From assembly GCA_944324165.1 (NCBI GenBank), contig CALUVG010000010.1:1-64000 (forward strand): a stretch of 64,000 nucleotides of DNA. Reading direction: 5' to 3'. The position numbers and the translations under genes were made by a program. Shown in pieces: positions 43,282 through 52,915 of this stretch; position 1 is the stretch's first letter, and the number at the start of each line of letters is the position of its first letter. A model generated the notes under the pieces. It did no database searches. It had not been told where the DNA came from and saw only the letters and a list, made by a program, of their open reading frames with translations. The stretch comes from Candidatus Gastranaerophilales bacterium. GTDB taxonomy: Bacteria > Cyanobacteriota > Vampirovibrionia > Gastranaerophilales > Gastranaerophilaceae.

Positions 43282-45060
43282 ATGAGAAAGACAGAACTTC
43301 TTGCGCCGGCTAAAGATAAAAGGACTGCAATTGCTGCGATTAATTGCGGGGCTGATGCTGTTTATATTGGTGCAGCGAATTTTGGTGCCAGAAAAAATGC
43401 TCCTAATTCGCTTGAAAATATTAAAGAAATTGTTGATTATGCACATAAATTTTATGTGAAAGTTCATGTTACGGTTAATACTATTTTGACTGATGAAGAG
43501 TTAGAGCAGGCAAAAGAATTAATAAAAAAACTTTATGATATTGGCGTGGATGCAATAATTGTGCAGGATACAGGCATATTGGAACTTGCTGTAAGAGGAG
43601 AAATACCGCCTATTGTTTTGCATGCAAGTACGCAGTGTAATAACAGAACACTTGAGAAAGCTGAATTTTTTGATAAAACCGGACTTTCACGCGTTATACT
43701 GGCGCGTGAATTATCAATTGAGCAGATAAAAGAGATTTGTTCAAATATTAAAGCGGAAGTTGAAACTTTTGTGCATGGGGCTTTATGCGTATCATACAGC
43801 GGACAGTGTTATTTAAGCCAATATATAGGCGGGAGGTCTGCAAACAGAGGAGAATGTGCCCAGCCGTGCAGAAAAAAATATACTCTTGTTGATGAAAAAG
43901 GTAATATAATTGCAGAAAATAAGCATCTGTTAAGTTTACGTGATTTTAATGCTTCTAAACATCTTAAGAATCTTACTGAGGTAGGTGTAAAATCCTTTAA
44001 AATAGAAGGGCGCCTTAAGGATGAAAATTATGTGAAAAATGTAGTAGCATACTACAGAAACGAACTTGATAAGATATCTGCGAAAACATCTTCAGGCAAA
44101 TGTTTTTTAGATTTTGAGCCTGATGTGAACAAGAGTTTTAATCGCGGATTTACTGATTATTTTCTTGAAGGACGGAAAAAATGTTTTAACTTTGACAGCC
44201 CAAAATCCACCGGTGAAAAACTGGGCAGAGTTATAAAGGTTTATAAAGATTGTTTTGAGATAAAATTTGAAGGCGATAAAAAGATAATAAATCCACAAGA
44301 CGGCTTGTGTTTTTTTAATGGGGATGAACTTTCAGGCTGTCTTGTGAATAAAGTTTTGTCAGGCAAAATTTATCCGAATAAAATGAATGGCATAACTTCA
44401 GGCATGATAGTTTACAGAAATTATGATGTTGAGTTTGAAAAAAAACTTACAAATACGCGTACAAAACGACGTATTAAAGTTGATTTTAGTTATGAAAATG
44501 GAATTTTAACAGCTTTGGACGAAGACTCTAACAGAGTTCAAATTTCTGTAGTATCAGCGGAAAAGGCAAATAATCCTGAAAAGATGCTGGAAAATTTCAA
44601 AAATCAATTACAAAAAACAGGCGATAGTGATTTTTATACCGGTGATATAGAAATCAATGAAGAGGTGCCTTTCCTGCCTGTATCTGAAATAAATAGCCTA
44701 AGACGTGATATTCTTAAAAATTTGATGAATGAAAGGTTGAAAAATTACCCGCGTGAAATACAGCAGCCTTTGCATTATACAAAATTTCCATATGATGAGT
44801 ACGATTATCATGCAAATGTGCATAATAAAATGGCAAAAGTTTTTTATGAAAAGTGCGGCTGTAAAATTACTGAAAAATCTTTTGAAAGTTCTATACCTCA
44901 ACAAAACGATGTTGAACTTATGCGTTGCAAACACTGTTTAAAATTTGCTTTTGACCTGTGTAAAAAATCTATAAAACTTTTTCTTATTGATGAAAAGGGA
45001 GAGAAATATCCGTTGAAATTTGACTGTAAAAATTGTGAGATGGCTGTATTAAAACCTTAA
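43282..45060 (+). CDS. U32 family peptidase
   Basis: 592 residues. ELLAPAKDKRTAIAAINCGA near residue 4 is the typical barrel start; FVHGALCVSYSGQCYLSQYI and NRGECAQPCRKKY are the U32 signature with its Cys pair. C-terminal extension ends in two C-x2-C pairs (CKHC, CKNC). Members include tRNA hydroxylases and collagenase-like proteins; which this is cannot be told. Confidence 0.88.
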   Translation: MRKTELLAPAKDKRTAIAAINCGADAVYIGAANFGARKNAPNSLENIKEIVDYAHKFYVKVHVTVNTILTDEELEQAKELIKKLYDIGVDAIIVQDTGILELAVRGEIPPIVLHASTQCNNRTLEKAEFFDKTGLSRVILARELSIEQIKEICSNIKAEVETFVHGALCVSYSGQCYLSQYIGGRSANRGECAQPCRKKYTLVDEKGNIIAENKHLLSLRDFNASKHLKNLTEVGVKSFKIEGRLKDENYVKNVVAYYRNELDKISAKTSSGKCFLDFEPDVNKSFNRGFTDYFLEGRKKCFNFDSPKSTGEKLGRVIKVYKDCFEIKFEGDKKIINPQDGLCFFNGDELSGCLVNKVLSGKIYPNKMNGITSGMIVYRNYDVEFEKKLTNTRTKRRIKVDFSYENGILTALDEDSNRVQISVVSAEKANNPEKMLENFKNQLQKTGDSDFYTGDIEINEEVPFLPVSEINSLRRDILKNLMNERLKNYPREIQQPLHYTKFPYDEYDYHANVHNKMAKVFYEKCGCKITEKSFESSIPQQNDVELMRCKHCLKFAFDLCKKSIKLFLIDEKGEKYPLKFDCKNCEMAVLKP

Positions 45061-45061
45061 G

Positions 45062-46015
45062 TTATGCATTTTTCTTATAGTTCATAATTTTGTCTTTTAT
45101 TTTAATGCCTCCCCAGGTGCTTGTCGTAAACAGTGCTGCGATAGATGCATAACTCAGCCATGCAATTGCATAACTTCTGCCGAGTATTTTAAGTTTATCC
45201 GGCTGCATATATTTTTTCGCGAATTTTAGCCCGTTAATTGATGCAAGTCCTTCTTCGGCAAGCATTGGTATAAATGAAACAAGAGTTAATTTCCCGGCAT
45301 TGTTTTTTATGAAATCTTTTACTTTTTCAAATTTTGATTTTTCATTTTTAGGAGTATTTTTTACATCATGGCTAAGACCGACAGCAAGCAATAACGGCAT
45401 AATCAAAGGAACACCATACGGGGTTAAATTGCGTGCTTTTTGAAGGAATTTACCTATTTTAGAGAAAGTTGCATTATATGCATGACCTGCTTCATGATAT
45501 GCTGATACGTAACTTTGAGTCTCTGGAATAATTATATGTTTAGTTGCCGGTGCAAAACAGGCATTTAAGCCTTCCGTAATTTTCTGTACAAAACTTTCTC
45601 TTAAGGCTTTGGAAATATAAGAATTGCCTTTGATGTCTTTTGATAGAATGTTAGATAATTCTTCCTGTTTTTTTTCGGTCGCAACAAATAACTTAACACC
45701 TTTTTCTTTTAATCCGGTTTCTTCTAAAATATTTTCTATATTAGATTTTGTTTGTTCAAGCGAATCAAGATTTGGCAGTATGTTCAACATTATATTTTTA
45801 TATACAGGCAAATTTTCAAAAGAAACTTTTTTCAGATATTCATTTGCCAGATAGGCAGTAGGTGATAACGCCAGGGCTGTTCCTGCAGTAATACCGGCGG
45901 CTTTTCTGAGTGGTGAAGTTGGATTTTCTTTTGCGGGAATTTTTTGTGGCGTTGGGGTTATAAAATATTTTGAATTTTCTGAGCTATAGCCTGAAATGAA
46001 AGTATTCATACACAA
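45062..46015 (-). CDS. membrane protein with a zinc-peptidase-like HEAGH motif
   Basis: 317 residues. The N-terminal region up to about 50 is proline-rich, then TAGTALALSPTAYLANEYL. AYHEAGHAYNATF near residue 171 is an HExxH zinc motif, and a later AEEGLASINGLK could supply the third (Glu) ligand. Hydrophobic segments flank it (VPLIMPLLLAVGLS and AIAWLSYASIAALF). It resembles a gluzincin-type membrane peptidase. It is convergent with the U32 gene. Novel family to me. Confidence 0.6.
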   Translation of the reverse strand: MCMNTFISGYSSENSKYFITPTPQKIPAKENPTSPLRKAAGITAGTALALSPTAYLANEYLKKVSFENLPVYKNIMLNILPNLDSLEQTKSNIENILEETGLKEKGVKLFVATEKKQEELSNILSKDIKGNSYISKALRESFVQKITEGLNACFAPATKHIIIPETQSYVSAYHEAGHAYNATFSKIGKFLQKARNLTPYGVPLIMPLLLAVGLSHDVKNTPKNEKSKFEKVKDFIKNNAGKLTLVSFIPMLAEEGLASINGLKFAKKYMQPDKLKILGRSYAIAWLSYASIAALFTTSTWGGIKIKDKIMNYKKNA

Positions 46016-46042
46016 CTTAAAAACAGCACAAAATATTTTTTG

Positions 46043-46864
46043 CTATTCATCACGCAATGCTAAATAATCATGAAGTGCCGCCTGCCAGTTTCTGCAAATG
46101 CCTTTGTTGTCCATAACACTGTAATGCGGGCGTTTGGCAGGGCGTGGAAATTCTTCTGTAGTGCATGGCAAAACATTAATATTTATGTTTGCCTGCTTAA
46201 AAATTTCTTTAGCAAATCCAAACCAGCTTGTTTGACCTGAGCCGCAAACATGATATGTTCCATATGGCTGTGAAAGGAGTTTTAAGATCCCGTTTGCAAG
46301 TTCTACTGTCCAGGTCGGGCAGCCTACTTGATCATCAACAACTTTTAACTCGTTATTTTTCCCGGCAAGACCAATCATAGTTTCAACAAAATTTTTGCCA
46401 TGATGCCCGTAAAGCCAGCTTGTACGTGCGATATAATATTTTTCGCAGTATTTTTTAACCATTTCTTCACCGCGAAGTTTTGTAAGCCCGTAATTATTTA
46501 AAGGTTTGGTATCATCCTGCGGGGTATAAGGGGTTGTTTTAGTGCCGTCAAATACATAATCTGTTGAAATATAAACAATTGGAATATTTAATTTTGCACA
46601 GGCTTTTGCAACATTTTCAGTTCCAAGGATGTTTATTTTTTCTGCTGTTTCGTAATCTTCTTCTGCTTTATCTACATTTGTGTATGCCGCACAGTGAATA
46701 ACCATATCCGGATGAGTTTGTTCTATTACTGATAAAGCCATTTCATCATCAGTAATATCAAGGTTATTGATGTCAGTTTCAATTACAAACATCCCTGTAT
46801 CTTCTAAAATCGGGCATAAATCTTTGCCCAGCATTCCATTAGCACCGGTTACTAAAACTTTCAT
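46043..46864 (-). CDS. rfbD: dTDP-4-dehydrorhamnose reductase
   Basis: 273 residues. VTGANGMLGKDL is the NADPH loop; CAAYTNVDKAEEDYE and YISTDYVFDGTKTTPY with Y-x3-K (YGLTKLRGE) are RmlD hallmarks. It makes dTDP-L-rhamnose. Last gene of the rfbC-rfbB-rfbD operon; its start overlaps the rfbB stop by one base. Confidence 0.93.
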   Translation of the reverse strand: MKVLVTGANGMLGKDLCPILEDTGMFVIETDINNLDITDDEMALSVIEQTHPDMVIHCAAYTNVDKAEEDYETAEKINILGTENVAKACAKLNIPIVYISTDYVFDGTKTTPYTPQDDTKPLNNYGLTKLRGEEMVKKYCEKYYIARTSWLYGHHGKNFVETMIGLAGKNNELKVVDDQVGCPTWTVELANGILKLLSQPYGTYHVCGSGQTSWFGFAKEIFKQANININVLPCTTEEFPRPAKRPHYSVMDNKGICRNWQAALHDYLALRDE

Positions 46865-47844
46865 TATACCAGACTCGCTTTCTTGTTTTCAATATTTTTA
46901 ATCCATTGTTGATTATTTAAATACCAGTCAATTGTCAGCTTAATACCTTCTTCAAAAGTTACGGAAGGAGCCCAGCCGAGTTCAGACTGAATTTTATCAT
47001 TACATATTGCATAACGTCTGTCATGTCCCAGTCTGTCGTCGACATATTTTATATAGCTTTCATTTTTGCCCATTGCGTCAAGTATAATTTTGGTTATTTC
47101 AAGATTAGTTTTTTCGTTGTGTCCGCCGATGTTATAAACTTCACCAACTCGACCTTTGTGCAGTACAGTATCAATGGCGGCACAATGATCGTAAACATAG
47201 AGCCAGTCACGAACATTTAATCCGTCACCGTAGACAGGAACTTTTTCCCCTTTAAGAAGTTGTGAGATAAAGAATGGGATTAATTTTTCCGGATACTGAT
47301 AAGGTCCGTAATTATTAGAACAACGGGTTGTTAAGACAGGCATTTTGTATGTTTCAAAGTAAGCACGTACAAGCATATCTGCCCCTGCTTTAGATGCTGA
47401 ATACGGACTGTTTGGCGCAAGCGGCGTTGTTTCATAAAAATATCCGTCTTTGTCCAGTGTACCATAGACTTCATCGGTTGATACCTGTAAATATCTGGAT
47501 GTTTTAAATTCTTTTGCCGCCTGTAAAAGATTTAAAGTACCTTTTATATTAGTTTCAACAAATATTTCCGGTCCTGTAATTGAGCGGTCTACATGGCTTT
47601 CTGCTGCAAAATTCACAACCGCATCAACCTGTTCAACAAGTTCCGGCACAAGATTTTTGTCGCAGATATTTCCGTGTACAAATGTATAATTCGGGTTGTT
47701 TTTTACATCATCAAGATTTTCTATATTTCCTGCATAAGTAAGCGCATCAAGATTTATAACCTTGTAATCCGGATATTTATTCAGGATGTGTCTTACAAAA
47801 CAACTGCCTATAAATCCGGCTCCACCGGTTACAAGAAGTTTCAT
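46864..47844 (-). CDS. rfbB: dTDP-glucose 4,6-dehydratase
   Basis: 326 residues. VTGGAGFIGSCFVRHILNKY NAD loop, FAAESHVDRSI, STDEVYGTLDKDGYF and YSASKAGADMLVRAY (Y-x3-K) match RmlB. Second step of rhamnose precursor synthesis. Start and stop overlaps with both neighbours. Confidence 0.95.
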   Translation of the reverse strand: MKLLVTGGAGFIGSCFVRHILNKYPDYKVINLDALTYAGNIENLDDVKNNPNYTFVHGNICDKNLVPELVEQVDAVVNFAAESHVDRSITGPEIFVETNIKGTLNLLQAAKEFKTSRYLQVSTDEVYGTLDKDGYFYETTPLAPNSPYSASKAGADMLVRAYFETYKMPVLTTRCSNNYGPYQYPEKLIPFFISQLLKGEKVPVYGDGLNVRDWLYVYDHCAAIDTVLHKGRVGEVYNIGGHNEKTNLEITKIILDAMGKNESYIKYVDDRLGHDRRYAICNDKIQSELGWAPSVTFEEGIKLTIDWYLNNQQWIKNIENKKASLV

Positions 47845-48401
47845 TATTTCAATTCCTCCAGATTAATATTCTTTAATGTTGGTTGTACTTTGTCTTTTTC
47901 GCTCAATACCGGTTCAAACTCAATTTCCCAGTCGATGTTTATATCTTTGTCACACCAGAGCACCCCTCTGTCGTGCTGCGGGGAGTATTCTCCGCTAGCC
48001 TTGTATAAAAGTTCTGCTTCATCTGAAAGTACAACAAACCCGTGTCCGAAACCTTCAGGAATATATAACATCTGTTTATTTTCTTCAGAAAGCTCAACTT
48101 TCACATATTTACCAAAAGTTTTCGACTCCGGTCGAAGATCCACTGCAACATCAAAAATTCTTCCGCGTGCGCATCTGACAAGTTTTGCCTGTCCATAAGG
48201 CTTCGCCTGATAATGCAGTCCTCTTAAAACATGTGCAGTTGATTTTGAATGATTATCCTGATTGAATTCCACGTCTATACCATTTGCGAAAAAGTCAGAT
48301 TTTTTATAACTTTCCATAAAAAAACCGCGGTTGTCGCCAAAAACTTTTGGCGTTACAAGAATAACATCCTCTATCTCCAGTCTTTTAAATTCAAAAGGCA
48401 T
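47844..48401 (-). CDS. rfbC: dTDP-4-dehydrorhamnose 3,5-epimerase
   Basis: 185 residues. RGFFMESYKKSDFFANG, FNQDNHSKSTAHVLRGLHYQ (catalytic His), RGRIFDVAVDLRPES and IPEGFGHGFVVLSD match RmlC. It heads the operon. The first enzyme RfbA is not beside it. A divergent 150-base gap separates it from the efflux operon. Confidence 0.95.
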   Translation of the reverse strand: MPFEFKRLEIEDVILVTPKVFGDNRGFFMESYKKSDFFANGIDVEFNQDNHSKSTAHVLRGLHYQAKPYGQAKLVRCARGRIFDVAVDLRPESKTFGKYVKVELSEENKQMLYIPEGFGHGFVVLSDEAELLYKASGEYSPQHDRGVLWCDKDINIDWEIEFEPVLSEKDKVQPTLKNINLEELK

Positions 48402-48484
48402 ATTTAACTCCCTCTTATATCTTAAATATTAGCATAAATTATTTAATATGTACAGTAACTTAATTATTCTAAATAACTACCCTG

Positions 48485-48534
48485 TTTGTTGACAACAAAT
48501 TATTTTTTATGATAGCATTGTTGTAAAAACAACA
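48485..48534 (+). promoter_or_regulatory. efflux-operon promoter with two TGTTG/CAACA palindromes
   Basis: TTGACA (48489-48494), 18 bases, TAGCAT (48513-48518). A 15-bp palindrome TTTGTTGACAACAAA (48485-48499) overlaps the -35, and TGTTGT-AAAA-ACAACA (48519-48534) follows the -10. The shared half-sites suggest a repressor with two operators. Confidence 0.6.
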
Positions 48535-48551
48535 GACATAAGGGAGAGAAA

Positions 48552-49742
48552 ATGAAAAAAAATATAATAATTCTGGTTGCAATAGTAATTGCCGCTGTAA
48601 TTTTCCGCCTTGGTTATTCAAAATTTACCCAGTTTATGGCAGGCAGAGCCGCAAAAAACAGACCTGCTCCGCAAGTTCTTGCTGAAACCATTGGCGAAGA
48701 AGAAATTATAAGAAATTATCAAGTGCAGGGCAGAGTAATGTCAAAATACCGTGTAGATGTTCTTGCTCGTATTTCCGGATATTTGCAAAAGAGTTACTTT
48801 AAAGAGGGTGATTTTGTAAAAGCCGGTCAAACTCTATTTTTAATAGAACCGACTGAATTTTCTAATGCGGCAAAAGTAGCCGGCGCAAATGTCGCAAATC
48901 TTAAAGCACAATTAGTTTACGCGGAAAAACAACTCGCGCGTGCAGAAGATCTTGTTAAAAAAGACTATATTGCAAAATCTCAGTATGATAATATGTTATC
49001 CCAGAGAGATTCATTAAAAGCACAACTGGCATCTGCACAGGCTGCATATAGTGATGCAAATCGTAATTTAAGTTATACAAATGTCAAATCTCCGGTTGAT
49101 GGACGGGTCGGTATAATATCAGTTACTTTAGGAAACTATGTCTCACCTTCTTCAGGACCGCTTACCACAATTTACAGCACAAATCCTATTTATGTGACAT
49201 TTCCTCTTGATTCTATAGATTTTGCGGCTATTTCGGCATCAGATAAAGAAGATAATAAAAACCGGAAAGTAGAAATTATACTGCCTAACGGGCAAAAATA
49301 TAACCTTACAGGCGTTCAGGATTTTCAGGATAACAAGGTAGATCAATCTACCGGTACTGTTACAATGAGAGCAACTTTTGAAAATCCGGATAATGCGCTT
49401 ATCCACGGTGAATTCGTTACAGTGAAACTCTACGCAAATCGTCCGTCACTTGTGCCGGTTGTGCCTCAGACTGCTGTTCAGGAAAATCAGGCAGGCAAAT
49501 ATGTTTATAAGCTTGATGAGAATGAATTGCCGCAATTGACATACATAAAAACAATAGGACAAAGCGGTGATAAATGGATTGTTGATGAAGGACTTGTAAA
49601 AGGCGACAGAGTTATAGTTGACGGTTTACAAAAGGTTACCCCGGGTAAGCCGGTTAGACTTGTAAGTGCTGAAGAAATGGCTAAAATAAGAAAAGCTGAA
49701 ACAGCATCGGATGATAATAAAAAAAAGAAAAATAAAAAATAA
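48552..49742 (+). CDS. RND efflux periplasmic adaptor (MFP)
   Basis: 396 residues. The N-terminal hydrophobic segment (residues 5-20) anchors it, followed by a barrel/lipoyl part (VDVLARISGYLQKSYFKEGD), the alpha-hairpin coiled coil (NLKAQLVYAEKQLARAEDLV), and LSYTNVKSPVDGRVGII, a typical MFP signature. The lysine-rich tail is odd. With the next two genes it forms a tripartite pump. Confidence 0.93.
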   Translation: MKKNIIILVAIVIAAVIFRLGYSKFTQFMAGRAAKNRPAPQVLAETIGEEEIIRNYQVQGRVMSKYRVDVLARISGYLQKSYFKEGDFVKAGQTLFLIEPTEFSNAAKVAGANVANLKAQLVYAEKQLARAEDLVKKDYIAKSQYDNMLSQRDSLKAQLASAQAAYSDANRNLSYTNVKSPVDGRVGIISVTLGNYVSPSSGPLTTIYSTNPIYVTFPLDSIDFAAISASDKEDNKNRKVEIILPNGQKYNLTGVQDFQDNKVDQSTGTVTMRATFENPDNALIHGEFVTVKLYANRPSLVPVVPQTAVQENQAGKYVYKLDENELPQLTYIKTIGQSGDKWIVDEGLVKGDRVIVDGLQKVTPGKPVRLVSAEEMAKIRKAETASDDNKKKKNKK

Positions 49743-49762
49743 TTTTCAAATAAGGAAAACAG

Positions 49763-52700
49763 ATGTCGGAACAACAAAAATCAAATTTATTCATACAAAG
49801 ACCTAAACTTGCAATAGTAATCTCGCTGGTTATTGTACTTGCAGGGTTATTAATGATAAAAATGCTGCCATTGGAAGAATATCCTTCCATTACCCCTCCT
49901 CAGGTTGTTGTAACAGCAACTTATGCAGGGGCAAGTTCTGACGTTGTTGAATCTACTATTGCGGCTCCGGTCGAGGCTCAGTTAAACGGGGTTGAAGATA
50001 TGATTTATATGTCTTCTACATCCCAAAACGGACAATATCAGCTTACGTTATACTTTAACATCGGGTCAGATCCGGATATGGCTGTCGTAAACGTTCAAAA
50101 CCAGCTTCAGTTAGTTACCCCGCGTTTGCCGGAAGAGGTCAGAAGATACGGGCTTTCTGTTAAGAAATCCACCGGAGGTCCGGGGCTTTTGATGATATCT
50201 GTAAATTCCCCGACAGGCACATATGACAATTTATATATTGCAAACTATGCTTCTATATATATTAAAGATGAGCTTGCACGTATTAAAGGTGTTGGTAAGG
50301 TTAGTGTATTCGGGTCTTCGGAATATTCTATGCGTGTCTGGCTTGATGCGGCGAAAATGGCAAGTCTGGGTATTTCAATCAGTGAAGTAAACTCTGCTAT
50401 TACACAACAGAACACACAGGCTCCGGCAGGTGACCTTGGGGTCGAACCAATGGTGAATAAGCAGATGATTAAGCTTACACTTCGCACTCCGGGACGTTTG
50501 AAAGATGTTGAGGAATTTGAAAACATTATCATACGTTCTAAAGCTGACGGATCGCAAATTAAGCTGAAAGACATCGCAAGAGTAGAACTGGGGGCGGAAA
50601 GCTATTCCTATTTCTCCCGTATAAATGGTAAAAATGCCGCAATTATTTCAATACAACAGCTCCCGGAAGCCAATGCTATTGATTTGTCAAATAAAATACA
50701 GGCTAAGATGAAAGAACTTAGTAAAGGTTTCCCTCAAGGGATTGAATATAAAATACAGCACGATGAAACAGATTTCGTACGTGAATCTATTAACGAGGTT
50801 GTTAACGCTATAGGGCTTGCTATTATACTTGTTGGTATTGTTACTTACCTTTTCCTTGGCAGTGCCAGAGCTGCATTTATTCCGTTTTGCGCAATTCCTG
50901 TTTCTTTGATAGGTGTATTTATATTTATGAACCTGTTAGGATTTTCAATAAATCTTTTGATTTTGTTCGGGTTAGTTCTTGCGGTAGGTCTTGTTGTTGA
51001 CGATGCTATTGTTGTATTGGAAAATACACAGCGTCATATTCAGGAAGGCAAGCAACCGCGTGAGGCTACGGAAGTTACAATGCAGGAAGTTTTCGGGGCT
51101 GTACTTGCTACTTCTCTTGTTTTGATGGCGGTATTTGTTCCTGTTTCATTTATGGCAGGTATTACAGGACAAATGTTCAGACAATTTGCATTGTGTATCG
51201 CCACATCTATCGGGCTTTCAACTCTCGTTGCCTTAACCCTTGCCCCTGCACTTTGTTCAATGATTTTGAAAACTAATGATCAGCAGAATGAAATTAAATT
51301 TATTCAGAAATTTAATGAATGGTTTAATAAGGTAAGGGACAAATATTTAACCGGTGCACAAATATTTATAAATTCACCGAAAATTACACTTATTACATTT
51401 GTTTCTATAATTGCATTTATTCTTGTAATGTTTAATATAATACCTACCGGATTTTTGCCGACGGAAGACAAAGGGGCAATATTTTCACAAATTCAGTTGC
51501 CGGAAGGGTCTTCAGCTTCAAGAACAGATATTGTTGCCAGTGAAATCGAACAGAGAATGCTTGATATGGAAGGTGTTCACAGCACAATCACAATGGTAGG
51601 TTATTCAGGTGAAAACACAGCTTTGATTGTTGCAGATCTTGATGAGTATAAATACCGTAAGAAAAAATCTTTGTCTATGCAGAGTATTTTAACAAAAATG
51701 CAAAAAGAATTTGCAAATTATCCTTCTGCTACAATTGCAACTTTCGCGCCTCCTGCAATTTCGGGGTTAGGTATGTTTGGCGGATTTGAGTATCAGCTGC
51801 TTGATAAGGGTAACCGAAATCCGCAGGAATTATACGATGAAGCAGTAAAAGTTATTGCGGAAGCTAATAAAGATCCGGCATTTTCTCTTGTATATACTTC
51901 TTTCACAGCAAACTTGCCGCAAATGCTCATTGATATAGATGAGGCTAAGGCTATGGCGCAAAACGTTTCTATTTCTGAAATTTACACGGCACTTGCAGGA
52001 TATTTTGGTAAATCCTATGTAAATGACTTTAATAAATACGGTCGTGTATATCGTGTATATTTGCAGGCAGATTCTCAATTCAGAGAAAAGCCTTCTGATA
52101 TTGACAGAATTTATGTAAAAAATACACTTGGAAACATGGTACCTTTATCCTCTGTTGTAAAAATAAAAAATATTGTCGGACCTTATAGTTTAACCCGTTT
52201 TAATATGTATCCGGCAATTACAATCAACGGTATGGCATCTGAAGGAGTAAGTTCCGGTCAGGCGATGAAAGCAATGGAATTCTTATCAGACGAAATCTTA
52301 CCAAAAGATATGGGTTATGCCTGGTCAGGTAGTTCATTACAGGAACATGAGTCTGAAGGACAAATAGGACCAATTCTTGCAATGTCACTTGTGTTCGTTT
52401 ATTTATTCCTTGTAGCCTTGTATGAAAGCTGGATGCTGCCGGTTGCCGTACTTTTAATTTCACCGGTTGCACTTGTCGGAGCATTGTTCTTCCAGTACGT
52501 CGCAGGGTATTCACTCGATCTGTATTCTCAAATCGGGCTTGTTATGTTAATCGGTTTAAGTACCAAACAGGCAATTCTGATTATTGAGTTTGCAAAAGAT
52601 GCGCATGAGGCAGGCATGGGAATTAAAGAAGCCGCATTACAGGCTGCAAAATTGAGGTTCCGTGCGGTTATGATGACGAATATTGCATTTATTTTAGGTT

Positions 52701-52915
52701 TGCTGCCTCTGGTATTTGCCTCCGGCGCAGGTGCTGCAAGCCGTCATTCTGTCGGTATGACCGTATTCGGAGGTATGATGGCGGTTGCCTTTATAGGTAC
52801 TTTCCTTGTTCCTGCCTTCTATGTAATGGTAGAAAATATGAAAATCTCTATTGCTGAAAAATTAAAAGAAAGAAAAAATAAAAAAAATAATAATACAAAG
52901 GACAAAAATGTTTAA
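49763..52915 (+). CDS. RND efflux transporter permease, HAE1/AcrB-type
   Basis: 1050 residues, family-typical. N-terminal RPKLAIVISLVIVLAGLLMI, then LEEYPSITPPQVVVTATYAG; the TM4 proton relay has LAVGLVVDDAIVVLE with two Asp; the second half repeats the fold (GLVMLIGLSTKQAILIIEFA). Expected to export drugs or bile-like compounds. Ends eight bases into the TolC gene. Confidence 0.95.
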   Translation: MSEQQKSNLFIQRPKLAIVISLVIVLAGLLMIKMLPLEEYPSITPPQVVVTATYAGASSDVVESTIAAPVEAQLNGVEDMIYMSSTSQNGQYQLTLYFNIGSDPDMAVVNVQNQLQLVTPRLPEEVRRYGLSVKKSTGGPGLLMISVNSPTGTYDNLYIANYASIYIKDELARIKGVGKVSVFGSSEYSMRVWLDAAKMASLGISISEVNSAITQQNTQAPAGDLGVEPMVNKQMIKLTLRTPGRLKDVEEFENIIIRSKADGSQIKLKDIARVELGAESYSYFSRINGKNAAIISIQQLPEANAIDLSNKIQAKMKELSKGFPQGIEYKIQHDETDFVRESINEVVNAIGLAIILVGIVTYLFLGSARAAFIPFCAIPVSLIGVFIFMNLLGFSINLLILFGLVLAVGLVVDDAIVVLENTQRHIQEGKQPREATEVTMQEVFGAVLATSLVLMAVFVPVSFMAGITGQMFRQFALCIATSIGLSTLVALTLAPALCSMILKTNDQQNEIKFIQKFNEWFNKVRDKYLTGAQIFINSPKITLITFVSIIAFILVMFNIIPTGFLPTEDKGAIFSQIQLPEGSSASRTDIVASEIEQRMLDMEGVHSTITMVGYSGENTALIVADLDEYKYRKKKSLSMQSILTKMQKEFANYPSATIATFAPPAISGLGMFGGFEYQLLDKGNRNPQELYDEAVKVIAEANKDPAFSLVYTSFTANLPQMLIDIDEAKAMAQNVSISEIYTALAGYFGKSYVNDFNKYGRVYRVYLQADSQFREKPSDIDRIYVKNTLGNMVPLSSVVKIKNIVGPYSLTRFNMYPAITINGMASEGVSSGQAMKAMEFLSDEILPKDMGYAWSGSSLQEHESEGQIGPILAMSLVFVYLFLVALYESWMLPVAVLLISPVALVGALFFQYVAGYSLDLYSQIGLVMLIGLSTKQAILIIEFAKDAHEAGMGIKEAALQAAKLRFRAVMMTNIAFILGLLPLVFASGAGAASRHSVGMTVFGGMMAVAFIGTFLVPAFYVMVENMKISIAEKLKERKNKKNNNTKDKNV

